A stretch of 64,000 nucleotides of DNA. Origin: Mercurialis annua. Taxonomy: Eukaryota; Streptophyta; Magnoliopsida; Malpighiales; Euphorbiaceae. Made by a program: the position numbers and the translations under genes. The notes under the pieces are model-generated. The model did not search any database. It worked only from the letters and a program-made list of their open reading frames with translations, and was not told the origin of the DNA. This document shows, piece after piece, positions 1-10,670 of this stretch (positions within the stretch are counted from its first letter, which is position 1; the number at the start of each line of letters is the position of its first letter). The stretch spans positions 40,431,665 through 40,495,664 of the forward strand of contig NC_065570.1 in the NCBI RefSeq assembly GCF_937616625.2, in the 5' to 3' direction.

Positions 1-1120
1 ACTTAATGGATTAATTTGCTTTAAACAAAATAAATGGGTGATTAAATGGAAACATTTTACCATCTTCTACATTTCAAAACCCATACACCCGCCTAAGCCA
101 TGGAAAATAAGAGTTACAGCATGAAAAACTTAAGTACATCCATACTTACAAACCAATTTAGAAATCAACTCTCAATAATCTTGTAACAAACCACATAACC
201 CATACAAAATTGAAGATTGAATCATGAACAACAAACATTCTAACCAAAGAACTAATCCTACGGTTCTTGACACAATCTCAGAACACGATCGAGCCTTACA
301 ATGGAATAACACAACTCAACGATGTCGATAACCCAATCAATCAAGATGTTAATGATCATTAAAAGCAATCAAAATATGGCCTAAGCAAATGAAACCATCG
401 GCAGTAACCATTCAAACCCAAAATAGATTATACAAGTTTCAAAGCGGAAACCGTACCGCGATTGAAACGAGTTTGATAGCGTACCGTTAAAAAAAAATAA
501 GGCGGGAGATCGAAGGTACGCGAGTCTAGATCGTCCGGAAACAAACGGTATCGATTTCGATCTAGAAACGAAAGAGAACGATCAAAAATACGGAATGTCG
601 CTCAAAACCAAAAACTGAAATTAATGGAGTTATGGAAGCTTACCTGGACAACCACTTTGAATGAAGATTTCAGCTTCGTTTTTCAGAGAAAATGGATGTT
701 AAAGGTGGCTAGGGTTTGCTTGTAGTATGGAGAATAGATTAGGTTTGAAAGTTTTGAATTTAACTAGGTCGGAATAGGTTAGAACGATTGACGAAACTGC
801 CCCCTCGCAAGGATAGGAAAGTTTCAAATGGGAATGGCCTTTCAGTCATGATTCCCGTTCGAGAATGGCCTGGTCTCGAACGAGACCAGGCCTCCAACAA
901 GATTCTCGTTCGAGAATCATGAAATTCTCGAACGAGGATTTGTCTTCCTTTATTTTTTTTTGTTTTTTTTTTAAAATAAAAATTATAATGGTTGAACCTA
1001 GATCAACCCCAATTCCGAACCAACTCGAATCAAACCGCTATCATCGGAGTTACTTCAAAACGACCGGAAAATTGTCGGAAATTATCGAAAAATAAATGTA
1101 AAATTTTACGGGATATTACA
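1..1120 (-). repeat. 3' LTR of element I (partial)
   Basis: Near-identical to 7091-8210. In element orientation it begins TGTAATATCCCG at 1120, directly after the polypurine tract. It carries the dyad-rich stretch around 846-950, with repeats of TTCGAGAA and CTCGAACGAG type. Scattered substitutions separate it from the 5' LTR, so the insertion is not brand new. Confidence 0.9.
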
Positions 1121-1155
1121 TTCTTCCCAACTAATTAAAAATTCGTCCTCGAATT
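1121..1155 (-). other. Polypurine tract and pre-PPT motif of element I
   Basis: On the minus strand TTGGGAAGAA lies directly before the LTR start and is the plus-strand primer site. Just upstream (1141-1155) is ATTCGAGGACGAAT, a near-palindrome. The same motif precedes the PPT of element V (near 53215) and element VI (near 43490). Confidence 0.75.
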
Positions 1156-1237
1156 TAACACGATAAGCAATTACCACCAGAACAACACGTAATACAAGTA
1201 AAAATCATAAAAATCACAGAAATCAAGATATCGTACC

Positions 1238-2600
1238 TCACGGAAAAAGGAAAGGATAGCGATTCCGCATATCTGACTCGGTCTCCCAAGTACACTCCTC
1301 CACAGAATGATTGCGCCAGAGAACTTTGACCATCGGAATCTCCTTGTTCCGCAATTTACGCACTTGCGTATCAACAATCTCTACTGGCTGTTCCTCATAG
1401 GACAGCTCCTGGTCAATCTCAACACTCTGAGGCACAACCACGTGCGAAGGATCGGAAATGCACTTTCTCAACATAGAAACATGAAACACAGTATGTACTA
1501 ACGACATGTCTGGCGGCAGAACCAGACAATAAGCCACAGCTCCAATCCTCTCTGAAATCTCGTAAGGACCAATATACCTCGGTGCCAACTTTCCCTTGAC
1601 ACCAAAATGAACCACGCCTTTCATAGGCGAAACCCGAAGAAACACGAAATCACCAACATGAAACTCTATGTCTTTCCTCTTCGGATCGGCATAACTCTTA
1701 TGCCGACTAAAATCAGTCTCTAATCTCCGCTTAATCAACGGTACCTTCACTGAGGTAATCTGAATAAGCTCTGCTCCCGAGAGTTTACGCTCTCCAACCT
1801 CCTCTCAACAGATAGAAGATCTACACTTGCGCCCGTACAAAGCCTCATACGGCGCCATCTCGATACTCGCGTGGTAACTGTTATAGTAAGAAAACTCAAT
1901 CAACGGCAAATGAGTATCCCAGCTACCCTGAAAATCGAGAAAACACATCCTGAGCATATCCTCCAATGTCTGAATGGTCCTCTCATACTGACCGTCAGTC
2001 TGAGGATGAAAAGTTGTACTGAAATCCAACCGAGAACCCAAGGATTCCTGTAACGCTTTCCAGAACATCGAAGTAAACACAGAACCTCTGTCTGAAACAA
2101 TAGAAACCGGTACACCATGCAAACTGACAATCCTGTCGATGTACAACTGAGCTAACCTCGAAGCAGTATACGAAACCTTGATCGGTAGGAAATGAGCTGA
2201 CTTGGTCATACGGTCAACTATCACCCAGATGGAATCATACCCCTGTCGAGTACGTGGCAATCCAACCACAAAATCCATGGCAATCCGCTCCCACTTCAAC
2301 TCTGGAATAGGTAGTGGCTGCAGATAGCCAAAAGGTCTCTGATGCTCCAGCTTCACCTGCTGGCAAGTCAGACACTTAGAAACATACTCAACGACATCCT
2401 TCTTCATCCCGCTCCACTAGTAGGTACCCTTAAGATCATGGTACATCTTAGTAGAACCCGGATGAACACTATAAGCAGACTTGTGCGCTTCCTCCAGAAT
2501 CTGGTCCCTCAAACCATCTGAATTTGGAACACAAAATCGCGAACCATGTCTTAGAACACCATCCACAAAAGTAAAATTAGAATTACCGTCCTACTGAATC
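1238..2600 (-). pseudogene. Integrase with C-terminal chromodomain (element I pol, broken)
   Basis: End of the pol polyprotein; it inserts element cDNA into chromatin. The order is a HHCC zinc finger (CLTC visible near 2370), the catalytic core, and a chromodomain ending at 1241 with the signature CTWETESDMRNRYP. All three catalytic acids are visible: D in IAMDFVVG, D in SIVSDRGS, and E in DGQYERTI. The frame stays open apart from nonsense codons at about 2593, 2419 and 1805. The last two replace positions where relatives have Trp, consistent with G-to-A change. No frameshift was seen in this segment. The chromodomain is of the type expected to target heterochromatin (family knowledge). Confidence 0.88.
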
Positions 2601-2680
2601 TCCTCAATAATCCGTTTCAACTGTGGATCCTCAACTTGTAAAGCTTTGATCCGATCAATCAAAACGGGTTGCACTTGTAA

Positions 2681-4339
2681 CTATGCTAACAAACAACCGG
2701 CCTGAGAAACCTGAAAACCATAGCCTGAAGCTATCAAACTGTTCCACTCTCTAACCATGGGTCTACGCCCAATCTCAGAAATATGAGCCAAGCTGCCCGA
2801 AGACTTGCGACTCAACGCATCGGCTACCACATTAGCCTTACCAGGATGGTACTGAATAGTACAGTCGTAGTCTTTCAGCAACTCTAACCACCTCCTCTAT
2901 CTCAAGTTCAACTCTCTTTGATCAAAAATATACTTCAAACTCTTGTGATCAGTGAAAATCTCACAAGTAGCACTATACAAATAATGTCTCTAGATTTTCA
3001 GCGCAAAAACCACAGCTGCCAACTCTAAATCATGAGTAGGGTAATTCACCTCATGCTTCTTCAACTGTCTGGAAGCATAGGCAATCACCTGTCCATGTTG
3101 CATCAGAACGCAACCCAAACCAATCCGAGACGCATCACAATACACTGTGAAACTATCAATGCCAGAAGGCAATGCCAAAACCGGAGCTGTAGTCAAAATC
3201 TCCTTGAGCTTCTCAAATCTCGCCTCGCACTTGTCAGTCCACTCAAACTTAACACCATTCTGTGTCAGTTTAGTCAACGGTGCAGATTTTCTGGAGAAAT
3301 CTTGCACGAACCGACGATAGTAGCCAGGTAAACCCAGAAAACTTTTGATCTCGGTAACTGACCTCGGCCTCTGCCAATCCATAACCGCCTCAAATTTCTT
3401 CGGATCAACCTTGATCCTATCTTTCGACACCACGTGTCCTAGAAAGGTAACCTGATCCAACCAGAATTCACATTTTTAGAACTTGGCATACAACTGATGC
3501 TCATGCAATGTCTGTAGTATAGTTCTCAAATGGTAAGCATGCTCCTCCTCACTCTGAGAATAGATCAAAATGTCATCAATGAAGACGATAACAAATTGAT
3601 CCAAAAACGGCTTGAACACTCTGTTCTTCATATCCATAAACGCTGCTGGTGCGTTCGTCAGACCAAAGGACATAACCAGAAACTCAAAATGTCCATACCG
3701 CGTCCGGAAAGCAGTCTTAGGCACATCTACATCACAGATCCGAAGTTGATGATACCCAGACCTCAAATCAATCTTGGAAAAACACTTCGCACCCTGCAAC
3801 TGGTCAAACAAATCATCGATGCGAGGAAGAGGATAGCTGTTCTTGACAGTAACCTTGTTCAACTGTCTGTAGTCGATACACAGTCGAAAGGAACCGTCTT
3901 TCTTTTTCACAAACAGAACTGGAGCATCCCACGGAGAAGTACTCGGTCTGATGAACCCGCTATCCAACAACTCTTGTAACTGGTCCTTCAACTCCTTCAG
4001 CTCTGCAGGAGCCATCCGTTACGGCGGTATCGAAATTAGAGCTGTGCCAAGAACCACATCAATGCAAAACTCAATCTCACGATCAGGTGGTAATCCAGGC
4101 AATTCCTCTGGAAACACATCAGTGAACTCATTCATTATCGGAACACTATGCATATCACCACTGTCAGTCTCCAAATCACAAACCACAGCAAGAAAACCCT
4201 GGCAACCCTTGCCTAACATCCGCTTCGCCTTGATTGCGAAAATCAGATTCTTAGGCGTCTCCGCCTTCTCTCCCTGAAAGGAAAAAGGTAGATCACCTGG
4301 AACCCTCGACTGACTTCCCTCGACAGTCAATAGAAGCAT
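2681..4339 (-). pseudogene. Reverse transcriptase and RNase H (element I pol, broken)
   Basis: RT copies element RNA and RNase H removes the template strand. The RT core begins near 4015. It shows [20 protein letters not shown], a YHQLRI block, and the catalytic box written FIDD instead of the commoner YIDD, with both Asp kept. RNase H follows with VYCDAS, ending in the [15 protein letters not shown] segment near 2820. Five nonsense codons (4019, 3476, 2990, about 2896, 2681) interrupt one continuous frame. At 2990 relatives have Trp, consistent with G-to-A decay. The piece upstream of 4300 joins protease by a frameshift near that point. Long frame retention with only point stops suggests a fairly recent death. 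Confidence 0.9.
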
Positions 4340-4850
4340 AATGGCGCGACAGCCAATCCATCCCTAAGATGACATCAAAAGAAAGAACGTCAAGCACAAT
4401 CAAATCAGCACATAATTCTCTACCCTGAATAACCACTGGACAAGAAGGATAAACGACATCCATTACTACACCTTCAGACATAGGTGTAAACACAGCTAGA
4501 GGTTCACTCAAAACAGATGGTGCCAAACCCAATTTCCCAGCAAAACATGTAGACACAAACGAATGGGTTGTACCCGCATCAAATAATACCAAAGCATCAG
4601 TAAAAGAAATCGGAATGGTACCTTGCACCACAGCATTTGATGCACGCGCATCCTGAGGAGTAAGAGCAAACACTCTGGCCTGACCTTGCGGCTGCTGCTG
4701 CGAACTCTGCCCAGTACCATAACTGTTGGAACCTCTACCACCGTTACCACGGCCACCAAAACCTCTACCACCAGAACCACGGCTCCGCTGGCCACCAAAA
4801 GATGCTGCAGGTTGAGAGTACCCTACAGACTGTGTAAACGCAGGTCTCTG
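4293..4850 (-). pseudogene. Aspartic protease and the last part of gag (element I)
   Basis: The segment 4673-4293 holds a retroviral-type aspartic protease: active site LFDAGTTHSFVS, with the Asp kept and Ala where Ser or Thr is usual, and the flap-distal block VILGMDWLSRHYA. Upstream, the same frame reads a Gly/Arg/Gln/Ser-rich tail (GGRGFGGRGNGGRGS) typical of the end of gag. No CCHC zinc knuckle is present between this tail and the gag N-terminus, although Tekay gag normally has one. A frameshift near 4300 separates PR from RT. Confidence 0.8.
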
Positions 4851-4990
4851 CCTTTAACTCTACCTCTACCACGTCCAGCATTGGCCGGAACTGGTGGTAC
4901 GTTCTGATCGACTTCCATGGAAATCGCATCATCAGCCACAGCTTCTTGCTCTGCCGCAGCACGAGCACGAGTACGAACAACATTGTCCAT
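4851..4990 (-). pseudogene. gag N-terminal remnant (element I); capsid region deleted
   Basis: From an ATG at 4990 the minus strand reads MDNVVRTRARAAAEQEAVAD and then a Pro-rich and GRGRGR stretch. It shifts frame almost at once into the Gly-rich tail described at 4293-4850. The whole capsid-like retrotransposon gag domain and the zinc knuckle are missing, about 1 kb judged by typical Tekay gag length. The start is supported by position after the leader and by a CCTTAG acceptor-like site directly upstream. Confidence 0.7.
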
Positions 4991-5335
4991 ATCCTAAGGA
5001 TTGAACAAAAACAATTTAAATAACACATAATTCATACCCAAGTATGAAACAAAACAAGTAACAAATTAGGATTTCCCGAGAAATCAACAGCATTAAAATA
5101 TTCACCCAAGTGAAATAAAATTAGCATTTAACAACATCAAATCAACATATAATGACTGACTCGACGCAATCCTATTGGTGTAGGCCGAATATTTTAAAAA
5201 TAAAAAGATGACGTTTTTAAAGACATGACAGAAACCTATATCCGCAGTAGTTCCTAAGACACAACCATACTTAACAGAGTAAACACATAGCAAGCAAATG
5301 GCCTTGGTTTGAAACCAAAGCTCAGATACCAAGTT
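4991..5335 (-). other. Leader and primer-binding site of element I
   Basis: The PBS is 5320-5332 on the minus strand (TTGGTATCTGAGC), separated from the LTR end by a few bases. It fits priming by initiator tRNA-Met with one mismatch to the usual TGGTATCAGAGC. The leader holds the motif CTTAGGAACTACTGCG (5243-5258), which recurs in the leaders of elements II, V and VI, and a polypyrimidine tract ending CCTTAG just before the gag ATG. Confidence 0.8.
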
Positions 5336-8210
5336 TGTCACGACCCATTTTCATGAATCGCGACTGGCGCTAGGGTATGGGTAATGTAGTACCAAAACCC
5401 GTAGCTAGCCTTTCATTTAATACATAAACACATAAACCTGCAGAAAACCAATGCTCGGGGGCAACCGAGACTTCAGCCTAAATCTAGCAGTTATAATATT
5501 CGACAGTTAATATAACATGCTTATCCAATTCCAAGTCTAAAATAGATTTATCATAAACCAATGTAAATAATATAACATGCCCAAGCAATATAACCAGTCG
5601 AACCAATCCGACAAAATATATAATAATAATAAAGACGTCTAGTTACTACTGCGATCTAAGAATAAAACAGTTTTACAGTTTATTAAAATAAATGGAACCT
5701 CTGATGAAAAAGTAAATGCGGAGAACACCAGACACTCTCAGATCATAACCTAGGGAAAATTGGGAAAACAACGGGGTCAGATATACTGAGATGAGTTTAT
5801 ACCACTATCTACATTTATTAAGTGGAAAAACTTTAAAACTGGTTAAAACATTTAATAACGATATTACGAATAATAGTTGGAATCCTAATCCACAATTCTA
5901 AATAATAAACATAATCCAATAGGTCTGGTCCCGAGAGCTGAGCTACACCGAGGTACCACTGACCACACTTATACCAGAGTCCCGAGAGCTGAGCTACACC
6001 GAGTTACTCTACTTGATCCCGAGAGCTATGCTCACACCGAGTTACCACATTACCATAATTACCTTACCCAGATCATTACCGGTGCGCACGCAATCCTAAT
6101 GATGCCCATTAGGTAGCATGTTCCAACTAGAAGCCATAATATATAAACAGTTCGAAATATACGTATAGTATATATATTTAATATAAAATAACAATTTACT
6201 TAATAAAGCGGTAAATAGTAAGTACAAACTCACTGCTTGCTAATCCACGTGAATACCGGCAAGCAACTAATCCTGGTTCGCCTCTGGAGCACGCACAATA
6301 GACGGGTCTAGTCAAATAAAATAATTATTAAAAACAGACCCTAACTCTATAGAGTACTAGACACCACATAGGACTAGCACAAATAACACGTCGGAATAAC
6401 ACAAACCAGAACACACAAAAATACCCATTAGGGAATAAGGCCCAATTAATATAAGTCTATTGAGTTCTCGCTTTAAAATCCAATTTATAAATATTATTTA
6501 ATATTCTTTAAATAATAATTAATTTCCAAATAGTGGGTTAGCCGAGTTACTAATAACTACCAACTAACCTCACTTGTCGGGTGACCCAAGTCTAACCCGA
6601 CTCAAAACGTTTATCAAATATAAAGCCGGGTTTATATTTATAAAATAACTCCATAAAATAATAAACCATTTTAAAAGTAGAACTTAATAACTTAAATTTC
6701 AAGTAACCCAATTTACAACCCAACAATCTAACCATTTTAAGTTTAAAAAAGTTTTGGGACTAAATTGCACTTTAGCCAATTAGGGACTAAACTGTACTTT
6801 TACCAATTAGGGACTAAATTATACTTTAGCCAATTTGATATCCAAAATCAATTTAATTGCTTGTTTATAATTAAAACAAAATATAAAATTACCTATCACA
6901 AATCCACTTAATTAAGTTATAAAAATAAGTTCAGGGACTAAATTGTAATTTAGTCAACATTTGACAAAACGACATTTGAAGGAAAATATAATTACCCGAG
7001 TAATTATATTAACTTAATTTATAAATAATTATCGTTAACAACATATTAATTATAAATCGAAATGAATTCCAATTCATTAAGTAAAGTTAAACTTAAGGGA
7101 TTAATTTGATTTAAACAAAATAAATGGGTGATCAAAGGAAACATTTTACCATCTTCTACATTTCAAAACCCATACACCCGCCTAAGCCATGGAAAATAAG
7201 AGTTACAACATGAAAAACTTAAGTACATCCATACTTACAAACCAATTTAGAAATCAACTCTCAATAATCTTGTAACAAACCACATAACCCATACAAAATT
7301 GAAGATAGAATCATAAACAGCAAACATTCTAACCAAAGAACTAATCCTACGGTTCTTGACACAATCTCAGAACACGATCGAGCCTTATAATGGAACAAAA
7401 CAACTCAACGATGTGGATAACCCAATCAATCAAGATGTTAATGATCATTAAAAGCAATCAAAATCATGGCCTAAGCAAATGAAACCATCGGCAGCAACCA
7501 TTCAAACCCAAAACAGATTATACAAGTTTCAAAGCGGAAATAGTACCGCGATTGAAACGAGTTCGATAGCGTACCGTTCAACCAAAATAAGGCGGGAGAT
7601 CGAAGGTACGCGAGTCTAGATCGTCCGGAAACAAACGGTATCGATTTCGATCTAGAAACGAAAGAGAACGATAAAAAATACGGAATGTCGCTCAAAACCA
7701 AAAACTGAAATTAATGGAGTTATGGAAGCTTACCGGGACAACCACTTTGAAAGAAGATTTCAGCTTCGTTTTTAAGAGAAAATGGATGTTAAAGGTGGCT
7801 AGGGTTTGCTTGTAGTGTGGAGAATAGATTAGGGTTGACAGTTTTGAATTTAACTAGGTCGGAATAGGTTAGAACGATTGACGAAACTGCCCCCTCGCAA
7901 GGATAGGAAAGTTTCGAACGGGAATGGCCTTTCAGGCCTGATTCCCGTTCGAGAATGGCCTGGTCTCGAACGAGACCAGGCCTCCAACAAGATTCTCGTT
8001 CGAGAATCATGAAATTCTCGAACGAGAATTTGTCTTCCTTTATTTTTTTTTGTTTTTTTTTTTAAATAAAAATTATAATGGTTGAACCTAGATCAACCCC
8101 AATTCCAAACCAACTAGAATCAAACCGCTATCATCGGAGTTACTTCAAAACGACCGGAAAATTGTCGGAAATTATCGAAAAATAAGTGTAAAAGTTTACG
8201 GGATATTACA
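5336..8210 (-). repeat. 5' LTR of element I, 2875 bp
   Basis: Bounded on the plus strand by TGTCACGACCC and GGATATTACA, so in element orientation it runs TGTAATATCC to GGGTCGTGACA. Notable parts on plus coordinates are a dyad array at 7911-8030, a donor-like GTAAGC near 7735, the structured module 5750-6233, and CCCGAGAGCT repeats at 5920-6060. The terminal 85 bp (5336-5420) are shared with every other Tekay-class LTR in the window. LTRs of nearly 3 kb are long for gypsy elements. Confidence 0.9.
5750..6233 (-). promoter_or_regulatory. Structured intron-like module of element I LTR
   Basis: Minus-strand order: donor-like GTGAGT at 6233, beginning an arm (6233-6199); hairpin CCTAATG-loop-CATTAGG (6113-6095); CCCGAG/CTCGGG-type repeats (6060-5920); complementary arm (5822-5791); CTGACCCCGTTG; a pyrimidine tract; and CCCTAG ending at 5750. 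The arms pair over about 30 positions with several G-U pairs and small gaps. The implied intron is 484 nt. Splicing is inferred, not shown. Confidence 0.55.
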
Positions 8211-8851
8211 CGACGGCGGCTTTGTTCCCGATCCAGATGCTGCTGTAACCTCGCAGATATGTGGCGACGGTGGCTTTGTTCCCGGTCCAGATGCTGCTAT
8301 TATTAAACTTATTAGATTCCATAATTGGTTTCTTAGGGATCTTTGGATTAGCGTTTCAGTCGGATCGTATATTTGTGTGTTGTTTGATATTTGATCTATG
8401 ATTCGAGTATTTAAAAATATGTTAAATGTTTACATGATTTTGATGATAATACCATCAGTACACGTAAACTCACTTGGTATTTCCCAAAATACTGACCCCC
8501 TCACTCTGACGTTTTTCAGGTAGTCAGAGTCAGATCAGACAAACCATCTTCGTTGTGCCAGAAGTCGATTGGCTTGCACAAAATATGAGTTCCTAGAGCT
8601 GCAATAGTCAGTAGGTGTCAGCATAAAATTTATGATTTGATTTCAAACAGTTTATTTTGAATGTAAACTCTAATATAATACTTTAATACCTATAATTAAA
8701 TTATCTACAAGAGTTTTCTGAAAATATTTTATATATAATATTATATTTTTTTTGTGAAAAATTATTAGTATTTTTAGGCTTGCTACGGGTTTCGGAGCTA
8801 CAACTCCAATTCCCTAGCGCCAGTCTCGGCTCAATAATTTGGGTCGTGACA
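8211..8851 (+). repeat. Tekay-class LTR fragment (3' part), plus orientation
   Basis: It ends with the conserved block (GGCTTGCTACGGG to GGGTCGTGACA, 8775-8851) and holds the second arm (ACTCAC at 8468-8473) and acceptor-like GTTTTTCAG (8511-8519) of the shared module. Its left part is cut off by element I. A 54-bp unit at 8211 is repeated in part from 8265. No PBS follows 8851, so this is a 3' LTR or solo LTR end, lying in the non-coding tail of element II. Confidence 0.75.
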
Positions 8852-9627
8852 CTATCGTAAATCACTCTATCGGTATTAAAAATCTTTAGTACAATTGCGC
8901 CACAGAGTGATGACACCTCTCATCACTAAAGAGTTGCATTTTTAAATCACGTTTCTTTGAAATATGCATATATATGATGCATGATTTATCGTTTAAAAGA
9001 TCGTTTTGTATAGAATATATATATATATATATATACTAATGTCAATATCTTGCCATAGTAAATTGAATGACATGCTCCATGCGGGGTCTGAGCACAATTG
9101 TACTATTAAAGTCGTAAAATATTTTCATAATGACAAATTTGTAAGTCCTTCAGACCAAAACTCCGTGACGTTCCTATTTTTGCTCACTTAAGAAAAACTA
9201 GGTAATTTATATTCAATTTCTTTGCCTAGCATTATTTAATTTAATTCAATTCATCAAATTATGACTTATTAGATTTTTATTATCGGTCACTTGTTAATCC
9301 ATAACATAGGGCTATAAATTCATTTAATTATTCTCGTTTTATTCCTAAAATTGAGTTCCGCTGCCTTGTATTCGTACTATATATTTACCTATCTATTACC
9401 CATACCATAGTCCTAATTATACTCTATTTAATAACTTACGTTTCGATTCTTATGTGCTTTAGTAATTCTTCTAAGTTTAGTCCTAGTAGTCGGCCTTTCT
9501 TTCTTTACATCAACATACTTAAGAGTTCTACTTAATTAAGATTTCTTTCGATTTACGTTTTCATTTACGCAACATCCTACTTGTTCTATCTATCAATATT
9601 TATCATAAACATAAGTTGTGCACATAT

Positions 9628-10432
9628 TTAAATAATACCTGGTGCGACTTGACCAGGTGCCCTACGCCCTCGACGCGCTACCCTCGGCCTAGGTCCTTTA
9701 GCTCGCCTTGGAACATTAACTCCCCTAGCTACCGATCCAGAATCTTCATCTATAGGGACCGAAGGCACTGGCCTCTCACGAGGGAAATAAAAAGGATGGA
9801 CAGGGTTGTCATTCCATTCACGTTCGCTCATTATCCCCGCGGCCCTACCAGCTAATGATCCCACATGCTCATGTGTGAAGTTAAACAGCTCAGCAAAGTC
9901 CGGTCCCAAGCCTCTAACATAGCGGCGGTTCACTTCCTCATTATCCCTACCAGTTTCCGGGACCGCTTGCATCATGCGAAGAAACTCATTAGTGTAAGTT
10001 TCTATAGTGAGCACACCCCTAAAAAAGATGTTCAACATCGCTCTGAGGCTATTCAGACTTTCCTCTGCCTGAGTCTCCCTCAAAGCCGCTACTTCCCTAT
10101 GATCGCGGTACCTTTGGGTCTCAATCAAAAACTGCCCTCTCCTAAACACTTCAATGTCAGGATCTTCAGAAAGATCTTCCGATGGATCCTCTTCTTGCTC
10201 TCTTTCCTCGCTACTCTTCGGGTGTTACTGATCTAACTCGAGCTTCAACCCCTCCATTTCCATTATTCATTACCCCATTTTGATGGATCTCTGGCGATCC
10301 TTCACCATCAGCTAAGAACCCATTTTGATGGATTTCAGGTAGCCCACCGTTACCTAGCCTAACTTGTTGAGCAGGAGGCGCGTCCTCCTCATCAGATATT
10401 ACATAAACTCGTGCTCTCCTAAATCCAGGCAT
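9628..10432 (-). pseudogene. Gag-like protein of element II, one frameshift
   Basis: The start at 10432 reads MPGFRRARVYVISDEEDAPP, followed by two PEIHQNG units at residues 32-38 and 47-53, exactly 15 residues apart. An acidic Glu/Asp/Ser segment comes next and is crossed by a frameshift near 10211. The capsid-like part then reads to 9628, with RRYVRGLGPDFAELF and REWNDNPVHPFYFPRE, and ends in an Arg/Gly/Pro-rich basic tail. The order and motifs match the intact 295-residue protein of element V. No CCHC knuckle and no protease are present. The RYVRGLGP block resembles the end of the retrotransposon gag domain, so I infer a capsid role. The ATG follows TAG at the end of a pyrimidine-rich stretch, a possible splice acceptor. 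Confidence 0.8.
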
Positions 10433-10670
10433 ACTACAATATAAACAATTTCCAAGATAAGATAATATACGTACTCTAAATCGTTATTCACACGCATTAT
10501 ACATAACTTACTTCGTTACCCCTAACCTTAGTCTACATTTATAAATCATACCTAAAACACATTAAGAATTGATAAAAATATACATGATACAAATCCTATG
10601 CTGCAGTAGTTTCCTAGGTAGACTCTCCAAAAGCAGTGGTATCCGGGACCAACTGTTCTGATACCACATT
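10433..10670 (-). other. Leader and primer-binding site of element II
   Basis: The PBS on the minus strand is TGGTATCAGAACAG (about 10653-10666), one base off the initiator tRNA-Met type. The leader shares CCTAGGAAACTACTGCAG (10601-10618) with elements I and V. A donor-like TTTTAG|GTATG (10551) and a TAG directly before the gag ATG (10436-10434) would bound a 118-nt intron, which is inferred. Confidence 0.6.

Larger units (their letters stand above)
1..8210 (-). mobile_element. Element I: Ty3/gypsy chromovirus, Tekay/Del type, 3' LTR cut by window edge
   Basis: LTR retrotransposon read right to left. The 5' LTR is 5336-8210, then PBS, a leader, a shortened gag, PR, RT, RNase H, integrase with chromodomain, PPT, and the 3' LTR, of which 1-1120 is visible. 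Positions 1-1120 match 7091-8210 closely, so the two LTRs are a pair. The domain order PR-RT-RH-IN is that of Ty3/gypsy, and the C-terminal chromodomain places it among chromoviruses. About 1.75 kb of the 3' LTR lies outside the window, giving an estimated full length near 10 kb. Coding is disrupted, so this copy cannot act autonomously. It interrupts the LTR fragment that resumes at 8211. The second target duplication is off-window, so the insertion site cannot be verified. Confidence 0.9.

Noticed and set aside
3530..3979. 149-codon plus-strand ORF
   Set aside because: Antisense shadow of the element I reverse transcriptase.
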